Below are positions 1 to 4,316 of a DNA stretch of 8,438 nucleotides, piece after piece. Each line of letters opens with the position of its first letter. The stretch's first letter is position 1. Under the pieces are notes generated by a model. That model was given only the letters and a program-made list of their open reading frames with translations, was not told the DNA's origin and made no database searches. The position numbers and the translations under genes are program-made. Source of the DNA: JBBTVI01 sp038063315 (lineage in GTDB: Bacteria > Patescibacteriota > Minisyncoccia > Sungbacterales > HO2-52-23); NCBI GenBank assembly GCA_038063315.1, contig JBBTVI010000007.1, positions 1-8,438 on the forward strand, given 5' to 3'.

Positions 1-38
1 CTTTCGTTGCAGAACGGAGACCCGTTTCGGTGTCATAG

Positions 39-146
39 TTATATTGCTTGACACGAGAGATATGCTCGCTCGACCGCTTTAAGATGGGTCGTGCCAGCGG
101 CCAAGCCGGAGGGCAATAAGAGGAGAAACGAAAGAGCGAGGATCAT
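39..146 (-). CDS. Possible small secreted peptide, stop/start-coupled to the upstream dockerin-tailed gene
   Basis: A 35-codon ORF begins with an ATG that shares one base with the stop codon of the preceding secreted-protein gene (TGATG junction), an arrangement that can allow termination-reinitiation. The product starts MILALSFLLLLPSGLAAG, which has the look of a signal peptide (hydrophobic core ending in an A-A-G type cleavage context), followed by about 17 polar residues with a single cysteine. I recognise no family. The reading frame is short enough to be open by chance, and the equivalent position after the paralogous gene at 4317 carries an unrelated ORF without a signal-like sequence, which argues against a conserved partner. 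The hydrophobic run is the only positive evidence, so this is a weak call. Confidence 0.25.
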   Translation of the reverse strand: MILALSFLLLLPSGLAAGTTHLKAVERAYLSCQAI

Positions 147-2356
147 CACCCCGCCGTCCCCCACCTCCCGTTCATCACACTCCAGTCGAACGAATTGACG
201 ATGCCGTCGGAGTTGAGATCTGCAGAGGGGCCTGCGGTGTTCCACTGCCCGTTCATGATAGACCAGTCAAGGGAGTTCACGACGCCGTCGGCGTTGAGGT
301 CGGCGGTTCGGGTTAGACCTCCCTGTACAGTAACGTTAACCAAGTTCGAATCCCCTGTATTTCCGGCACTATCACGTGCAACGGCAGCAATAATGTGCAA
401 ACCATTATATGCCGTTGCTGTGTCCCAATTGAATGAATACGGTGCAGTTACATCGGTGGCCCGCAAAGCACCATCAACGAAAAACCGAACATCGACGACC
501 CCCACGTTGTCTGATGCGCTTGCAGATACCGAGACCGTTCCCGACAGCGTCACGCCGTTTGTCGGGCTCGTGATGGAGACGATTGGCGGGGTGTTGTCGC
601 TTGGATCAGGGGGAGGCGGATCGACGGCATTTGTCGTCGCGCTCGCGATATTCGAGTAGCCGGAAACATTACCTGCGGCGTCGACAGCACGCACGCGATA
701 GCGGTAGGTGGTGCTTGCGGAAAGGCCGGTGTTACTGTAGCTTGTACCAGTTGGAGTTGCAATTTGTGTAAAGTTCGTACACGAACTTCCCGCGCAACGT
801 TCGAGACGGTAATTCAGCACGCCCACGTTGTCCGTGCTTGCACTCCAGGAAAGATCAATCCGCGAGTCAGAAACGACGGCCGCAGAGAAGTTTGAGGGTG
901 TGGAGGGGGCAGTGGTATCCGAAGACGCATTGACCGTAAGGGTGAACGGCGTAGTTCGTATGACCGTGCCTGCCGTGCCGACGATGGTTACGGTATAGCT
1001 CCCTGTCGGCGTGCTCGCTCCCGTTGCGATAGTCATGGTTGTTGAGCAGGATGGAGAGCAGGAGGAAGGAGAGAAGGACGCGGTCGCACCCGAAGGTAAG
1101 CCGGAGGCGGAATAAGAGGTTGACTGACTCGTGCCGGAGAGCAGGGTGTTGGTTACGGTATTCGTCACGGACTGCCCCCGGACTACGGTACGGCTGCCGC
1201 CGCTCGACAGAGAAAAATTAAACGTGGGGCTTGGTGTATTGCAGCTTCCGGAATTGCATACGTCATAAAACAAAAGAAGTGCTCCGGCCTGCACACCCTT
1301 TTCGTTTGTTTCCTGAGACTGGAAATAGAGCTTATGCCTTCCGTCAGTGAGACCTCTGGTGTCCCAATTGAACGTACCGCTAAAACTGCCGTTGTTTAGG
1401 AAAAGCAGCCTGCCTCCCGAGGGGTGGATGTCGCCGACTTGCGCATCCCTCCATGCGGTCGGCGCAGCGTGGTGGTTCGTGTCTTCCCAGATCGCCACCT
1501 TCACAGTGCCGGAGAGGCTGGCAGATTTGACCCGTATCGGAACAACCCCGCTTACGACCGGGACGCTCTTGCCGAGGTCGCCCGCCTTGAAATGATCCAT
1601 GTACCCGACAGTGATATTGGCATACTCGAGTCCCTCATACCATGACCGCCCAATGGGGTCCACCGTTGAGCGGTAGGTGCCGCTTTTGCCTGCGATGGGG
1701 AGCTGGAAATTGAGCGTGTTGAACTGTCGCGTGCCGATCGTGTCATGATTCGGTATATTCGGAGTCAGGCGAATTTCGTCAATGCCCGCCTGCGCAGTCG
1801 CAGGGTCGACCGTCATATCAACGTACCAGGTGCACTCGCCCCTTCCGCCAACAATCTTATATGATGGCACCGAGCTGCTGCATCGTACATTCATGGGTAT
1901 CACCTCTTCCACATTGCTCTCCCATGCCCATCGGGAGATACTGACTGTGCTGGGGTTGTTGTACACCACGACGCGAACAACGAAATGTTCCTTCTGGCTG
2001 ATCTTGGAGACAATGGTATTTTGAATATCGCGCGCGTTCGGCATACACGCTGCCATGTGGATGTGCCGCGGTGCGTCATCAAACGACGCCGGGTTGAGAT
2101 CTTCATCCCACCAGCTATGCACTTCAATGCCGACAGCCGGGGCGATACAGTTTGGGTAGACACCCCACTTGCCGGCATTTGACGGCGGAGACGTGTAGAC
2201 GGCGGCCTCAGTTGGAGAAGCGACCGAAAACGCCGTCGTGAAAGAAACGAAAATGAAAAATACCAAGATAAACGTCCGTGGTGCAAGAAAAGACTTCTGC
2301 TCTCTTGCGTGTGTCCGCCCGAGGCGGACGGAGGAGAAAGTGGAGATGGTGCTCAT
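146..2356 (-). CDS. Secreted multi-domain protein with dockerin-like C-terminus (paralogue A)
   Basis: A 736-residue exported protein. Residues 1-27 form a long basic N-region, about 28-45 a hydrophobic core, with likely signal cleavage near 52 (EAA). Residues ~54-372 are an unrecognised domain shared with the paralogue at 4317-6920; conserved patches include WGVYPNC, HSWWDEDLNP, RHIHMAAC, WEDxNHH and GRHKLYFQ, plus six conserved cysteines (70, 104, 159, 175, 367, 372) suggesting disulfides. Next come an Ig-like domain (~378-476) with a cysteine pair, an FN3-like domain (~484-576), a proline-rich linker, and another Ig-like domain (~590-677) with SDNVGVVDVRFFVDG. The tail (684-736) has two dockerin-type calcium loops, DLNADGVVNSLD and DLNSDGIVNSFD, each followed by a WSxMNGxW motif. 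Dockerins classically bind cohesins; no cohesin is visible here, so the tail may serve another anchoring or folding role. An extracellular adhesive or binding function is inferred. The ATG start gives the signal peptide and matches the paralogue; no Shine-Dalgarno is seen. Confidence 0.9.
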   Translation of the reverse strand: MSTISTFSSVRLGRTHAREQKSFLAPRTFILVFFIFVSFTTAFSVASPTEAAVYTSPPSNAGKWGVYPNCIAPAVGIEVHSWWDEDLNPASFDDAPRHIHMAACMPNARDIQNTIVSKISQKEHFVVRVVVYNNPSTVSISRWAWESNVEEVIPMNVRCSSSVPSYKIVGGRGECTWYVDMTVDPATAQAGIDEIRLTPNIPNHDTIGTRQFNTLNFQLPIAGKSGTYRSTVDPIGRSWYEGLEYANITVGYMDHFKAGDLGKSVPVVSGVVPIRVKSASLSGTVKVAIWEDTNHHAAPTAWRDAQVGDIHPSGGRLLFLNNGSFSGTFNWDTRGLTDGRHKLYFQSQETNEKGVQAGALLLFYDVCNSGSCNTPSPTFNFSLSSGGSRTVVRGQSVTNTVTNTLLSGTSQSTSYSASGLPSGATASFSPSSCSPSCSTTMTIATGASTPTGSYTVTIVGTAGTVIRTTPFTLTVNASSDTTAPSTPSNFSAAVVSDSRIDLSWSASTDNVGVLNYRLERCAGSSCTNFTQIATPTGTSYSNTGLSASTTYRYRVRAVDAAGNVSGYSNIASATTNAVDPPPPDPSDNTPPIVSITSPTNGVTLSGTVSVSASASDNVGVVDVRFFVDGALRATDVTAPYSFNWDTATAYNGLHIIAAVARDSAGNTGDSNLVNVTVQGGLTRTADLNADGVVNSLDWSIMNGQWNTAGPSADLNSDGIVNSFDWSVMNGRWGTAG
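2313..2329. repeat. Palindrome inside the start of paralogue A (GTCCGCC-CGA-GGCGGAC)
   Basis: Perfect 7-bp arms around a 3-nt loop. The palindrome lies in codons 10-15 and encodes the V-R-L-G-R-T run. The same 17 bp occurs at 6877-6893 in the paralogue. In mRNA it would form a GC-rich hairpin about 30 nt after the start codon. Confidence 0.85.
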
Positions 2357-2423
2357 AAAAAATGTGTGAGATTAAAAATGAATGCGACGAATAATACTAC
2401 CGCGACTTTGTTTGCCTGTATTC

Positions 2424-2429
2424 AGTATA
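2424..2429 (-). promoter_or_regulatory. Candidate -10 box TATACT of paralogue A
   Basis: TATACT read on the minus strand matches the bacterial -10 consensus at 5 of 6 positions and sits one base downstream of the G7 tract, about 67 nt before the ATG. No convincing -35 hexamer is present; the region expected to hold it is the pyrimidine-rich strand of the G-quadruplex block. The paralogue has TACAAT at the same place, which supports the assignment. Confidence 0.5.
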
Positions 2430-2430
2430 G

Positions 2431-2437
2431 CCCCCCC
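2431..2437 (-). repeat. G7 homopolymer in the promoter region of paralogue A
   Basis: Seven consecutive G on the coding (minus) strand directly upstream of the -10 candidate. The paralogous tract at 7037-7047 has eleven G. A tract between -35 and -10 changes promoter spacing when its length changes. Confidence 0.8.
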
Positions 2438-2445
2438 AGCGCAGA

Positions 2446-2463
2446 GGGAAAGGGAGGGTGGGG
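2446..2463 (+). other. G-quadruplex motif, copy A
   Basis: GGG-AAA-GGG-A-GGG-T-GGGG on the plus strand: four runs of three or more G with loops of 3, 1 and 1 nt, a pattern expected to give a very stable quadruplex. The plus strand is the template strand for the adjacent secreted-protein gene. The same 18 bp is present at 7056-7073. Confidence 0.8.
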
Positions 2464-2484
2464 ATAAGTTTTGACGGCCCACTA

Positions 2485-2510
2485 CTGACCTTTCACACTT
2501 AAGTTAATAC
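2485..2510 (+). repeat. Left terminal inverted repeat of the IS630-family element
   Basis: Starts CTGACCTTTC and matches the reverse complement of 3556-3581 at 22 of 26 positions. It is preceded by the TA dinucleotide at 2483-2484. The transposase stop codon TAA (2506-2504) lies inside this repeat. Confidence 0.9.
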
Positions 2511-3530
2511 AAGGTACTGGCCTCAAGGAATCCTCTCAGAAGCCGGGTATTGGATAACCGTCGCCGAGAACGGTGAATAGTCCGTCTCAGGCATCCCATT
2601 CCGGAGGGCGGGTGATGCGCGAGATCCTTTCGTTTCATGCTCGACCACAGGTATTCAATGGGATTCAGTTCAGGCTCATAGGCAGGGAATCGTTCAATGC
2701 GGAGCCATGATTGGCTCTCAACATAAGCCCGAACGATTTTCGCCCGATGCGCCGGTAACCCATCCCAGAAAAGCAGGAGTTTCTTCCCTTTCAGGAAACG
2801 CTTGAGTTCCTTTAGAAACCGCACGATATCCTTTGCGTTCATGCTGCCGGGGAAGATACGGAGAAACAGACGTGAACGGTTGCCCGCAGGAGAACAAACG
2901 ATTATGCCTGATAGAGAGAGGTTTTTCCATGATCCTGTGGAGGTGATGATAGGCGTCTTCCCTTTTAACGCCCATGTGGTGGCAACGAAGGGACGATCAG
3001 AAATGCCTGATTCATCCTGAAACCCCAGTAAATAACGGTGTTTTTGAGCCCATTTTTTTTAAGCGCGGGAAGGTGATTGTTTTCCACCGCTGTATTGCCT
3101 GTTCATCCCGTTCTTTTGACCTCCGTTCCGGTTTCTGACAGGTGAATCCGAGTTGAGTCACGATATGCCATGTCCATGTGGTCTTAAAGGACTTTTTCGT
3201 GATGCGCTTCATCACTGCGGCGATCCGTTCCAATGTCCACATATCGGTCTCGTATCCGAAGTTGGTTGCTCCATTCAGGATGGCCTTTTTGAGCTTGGTG
3301 CGGTCGTTCTCGGTCATCTGTGAGGGAAATCCGGTCTGTCCTCTTGATTGTAATCCCTGTATGCCCTTTTTCTTCCATGCGTGGTACCAACCGTTGGTTG
3401 CGGCGGGGGTAACGCGCAGGCGACGGGCCACCTCTGCCTGACTGATGCCTTTTTTAAACATTTTCCCCGCTTTCATGCGCCGTTGCTCCTTGGCCTCGCG
3501 GGATAGTGTGGATGTATGAGAATGTTTCAT
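2504..3530 (-). CDS. IS630-family DDE transposase, two frames joined at an A8 tract
   Basis: The first frame (3530-3012) encodes two helix-turn-helix segments: ISQAEVARRLRVTPAATNGW (about residues 29-48) and a second, winged-type region around 108-145 ending near a basic KPERRSKERDEQ stretch. It stops after 172 codons. The second frame, open down to 2504, carries the catalytic domain. Removing one A from the A8 tract at 3053-3060 joins them as LKKWAQKHRYLLGFQDESG and gives a 341-residue protein of normal length. The DDE residues are then D172 (in QDESG), D256 (in LLLFWDGLPAH) and E292 (in ELNPIEYLW), with 35 residues between the last two, as expected for IS630. The C-terminus is intact. Either the gene is inactivated by a one-base insertion or it is expressed by slippage on the A tract. 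Confidence 0.85.
3053..3060 (-). other. A8 slippage tract / frameshift site in the transposase
   Basis: Eight A in the coding strand (TTA AAA AAA ATG in frame 0). The catalytic frame lies at +1 relative to the initiating frame, so it would be reached by loss of one A in the transcript or by a +1 (or -2) ribosomal shift. Homopolymer A runs of this length are typical sites of transcriptional slippage, and some IS families are known to make transposase this way. Confidence 0.6.
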
Positions 3531-3538
3531 ATACCCTC

Positions 3539-3567
3539 ATTATCCCATGAGAAAAGGATTAAGTTAA
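3539..3567 (-). promoter_or_regulatory. Candidate promoter of the IS transposase
   Basis: TTAACT (3567-3562), a 17-nt spacer and GATAAT (3544-3539) on the minus strand. The -35 box lies within the terminal inverted repeat, as is usual for IS promoters. The predicted start of transcription is within a few bases of the ATG at 3530, so the message would be almost leaderless; the GAGGG just before the ATG is only 3 nt away and probably too close to work as a ribosome binding site. Confidence 0.5.
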
Positions 3568-3581
3568 GTAGGAAAGGTCAG
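3556..3581 (-). repeat. Right terminal inverted repeat of the IS630-family element
   Basis: Read on the minus strand it starts CTGACCTTTC and pairs with 2485-2510 (22 of 26 positions). It is followed on the plus strand by TA at 3582-3583. Confidence 0.9.
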
Positions 3582-3634
3582 TAATTGTAAGATGACGATG
3601 TTGTTCAATAGCATCAATGGCCGCAAAATCATGG

Positions 3635-3874
3635 CTATTTTTGCCGAAGCAACACAAAGTATTCTTCCCGACTCATTCCGGCTGACCGCAAGTTGTTCAG
3701 GATAATAAAGACGGGGACACTCCGGTACTTCGGAATAACAACGGGCCGAACCGTTCCCTTTCGGACATATATCAAATGGTCACCTTCAACGCGATCCAAA
3801 ACAAAACCGCTCCGTTCGAAAACGTGAGCGAGTTTCTTATAATGAATCGGTGAAAGACGCGACATGTTATTCAT
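3635..3874 (-). CDS. hicA: HicA-family mRNA interferase toxin
   Basis: A 79-residue protein with the small double-stranded-RNA-binding-like fold signature of HicA: LSPIHYKKLAHVFERSGFVL, then G31-D-H33 (the usual GSH catalytic histidine motif with D in place of S), the RPVVIPKY strand and the closing LRSAGMSREEYFVLL helix. HicA toxins cleave mRNA and are held inactive by HicB. The ATG at 3874 overlaps the hicB stop as ATGA, which implies translational coupling; a second in-frame ATG at 3865 (MSRL) is an alternative start giving 76 residues. The length is normal for the family (about 60-80 residues) and the catalytic histidine is present, so it is probably functional. The G-D-H variant is a minor oddity. 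Confidence 0.9.
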   Translation of the reverse strand: MNNMSRLSPIHYKKLAHVFERSGFVLDRVEGDHLIYVRKGTVRPVVIPKYRSVPVFIILNNLRSAGMSREEYFVLLRQK

Positions 3875-4152
3875 GCCGAAAGCGAAAAACGATCAAGCGC
3901 CACAAAATTCGGGTCATACCAAGAATCCCGCTTGTGGACATAACCAGCTTCTTCGAGGATGCGTTCGAGGGTTCCATGGGAGCGCGCGGACTTTAGAAAT
4001 CCACGCACGGCATCGCGCAAGTTATTCTTCGCTTCATCTGCCGAATCGCCGCAACTGGAAATATCAAGCTCAGGATTGTATGCAACCAATGTTTTCCCTT
4101 CACGAAAGACCTGGACAGTAAAAGTGAGCTGAGGTAGTAAATGTCTCTGCAT
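3871..4152 (-). CDS. hicB: HicB-family antitoxin
   Basis: A 93-residue HicB-like protein (partial RNase H fold): LTFTVQVFREGKTLVAYNPELDISSCGDSADEAKNNLRDAVRGFL matches the HicB core, in which an entry beta-hairpin is followed by the D-S-A-D-E-A helix. The C-terminal part (ERILEEAGY to the end) is short and shows no obvious helix-turn-helix or ribbon-helix-helix domain. It neutralises the HicA encoded just downstream and, with it, probably represses the operon. The frame stays open up to a TTG at 4188, but that TTG fits better as part of the -35 box; the ATG at 4152 sits 7 nt after a TATACT -10 box and is preferred. The order antitoxin-toxin is the reverse of E. coli hicAB but is found elsewhere. 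Confidence 0.88.
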   Translation of the reverse strand: MQRHLLPQLTFTVQVFREGKTLVAYNPELDISSCGDSADEAKNNLRDAVRGFLKSARSHGTLERILEEAGYVHKRDSWYDPNFVALDRFSLSA

Positions 4153-4159
4153 ACCACAA

Positions 4160-4188
4160 AGTATAGACGAATCGGTATTTGAAATCAA
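4160..4188 (-). promoter_or_regulatory. Promoter of hicBA
   Basis: TTGATT (4188-4183), a 17-nt spacer and TATACT (4165-4160) on the minus strand. Both hexamers are close to consensus with ideal spacing. Initiation 7 or so bases downstream falls at about 4153-4152, on the hicB ATG itself, so the transcript would be leaderless. Confidence 0.7.
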
Positions 4189-4203
4189 CTACTCGCCGAT
4201 TCG
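4168..4203. promoter_or_regulatory. Candidate HicAB operator: inverted repeat around the -35 box
   Basis: CGAATCGG (4168-4175) and CCGATTCG (4196-4203) form a perfect 8-bp inverted repeat with a 20-bp gap. One arm is in the promoter spacer and the other is just upstream of the -35 hexamer, so a dimeric repressor bound here would occlude RNA polymerase. This is the position expected for toxin-antitoxin autoregulation; the protein that binds it is inferred. Confidence 0.6.
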
Positions 4204-4217
4204 CATTATCCGGAGGT

Positions 4218-4250
4218 CCCCCCACTTCCCATTCCCTCCTACGCTCCCCC
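4218..4250 (-). other. Possible G-quadruplex motif downstream of paralogue B
   Basis: On the minus strand four G runs (5, 3, 3 and 6 G) are separated by loops of 9, 3 and 4 nt. The long first loop makes it weaker than the motifs at 2446 and 7056. It lies between the stop of the secreted-protein gene (4317) and the hicB promoter (4188), a 130-bp gap in which I find no ordinary hairpin-plus-T-run terminator. Confidence 0.4.
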
Positions 4251-4316
4251 TTCGCCTGGGCTTCAGTGGACACAGTAAAGCTTTGGAGGACAAGTCGAAG
4301 GGTGAACAGGAGAGCA

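Larger units (their letters stand above)
2308..2467 (-). promoter_or_regulatory. 5' module of paralogue A (leader plus first 16 codons), duplicated at 6872-7077
   Basis: This block is closely matched by the region around the start of the other secreted-protein gene. It holds, in transcription order, a C-rich strand opposite a G-quadruplex motif, a G7 tract, a TATACT -10 candidate, an AT-rich leader of about 60 nt and the first 16 codons. Across the 49 bp from the ATG inwards the two copies differ at only one base. Just beyond the palindrome the sequences diverge sharply. Such similarity in leader plus start region, above that of the bodies of the genes, indicates either strong DNA-level constraint or recent conversion. 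Confidence 0.7.
2485..3581 (-). mobile_element. Complete IS630-family insertion sequence, about 1.1 kb
   Basis: A 1097-bp element bounded by 26-bp imperfect inverted repeats (ends CTGACCTTTC) with TA on both sides (2483-2484 and 3582-3583), the target dinucleotide duplicated by IS630/Tc1-mariner elements. It carries one transposase gene filling nearly the whole length. It is inserted between hicA and the upstream module of paralogue A, only 17 bp from the conserved block, in the same orientation as all surrounding genes, so transcripts from the element could run into paralogue A. Both ends and the DDE triad are intact, so the copy looks recent. Confidence 0.93.

Noticed and set aside
13..26. 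Small hairpin AACGG-AGAC-CCGTT near the window edge
   Set aside because: Only 5-bp arms and no T-run on either strand, so it cannot be supported as a terminator.
195..659. A 154-codon plus-strand open frame opposite the 3' part of paralogue A
   Set aside because: It is a shadow of the Ig-like and dockerin-coding region on the other strand, with no domain signature. Similar plus-strand frames across 4179-6933 are rejected for the same reason.
3584..3650. A minus-strand frame between hicA and the IS (reads DFAAIDAIEQHRHLTI) that stays open across the reconstructed pre-insertion junction
   Set aside because: It looked like a gene end interrupted by the IS, but it has no start of its own outside the end of hicA and after the junction it merely translates the G-quadruplex block; not enough to call a pseudogene.
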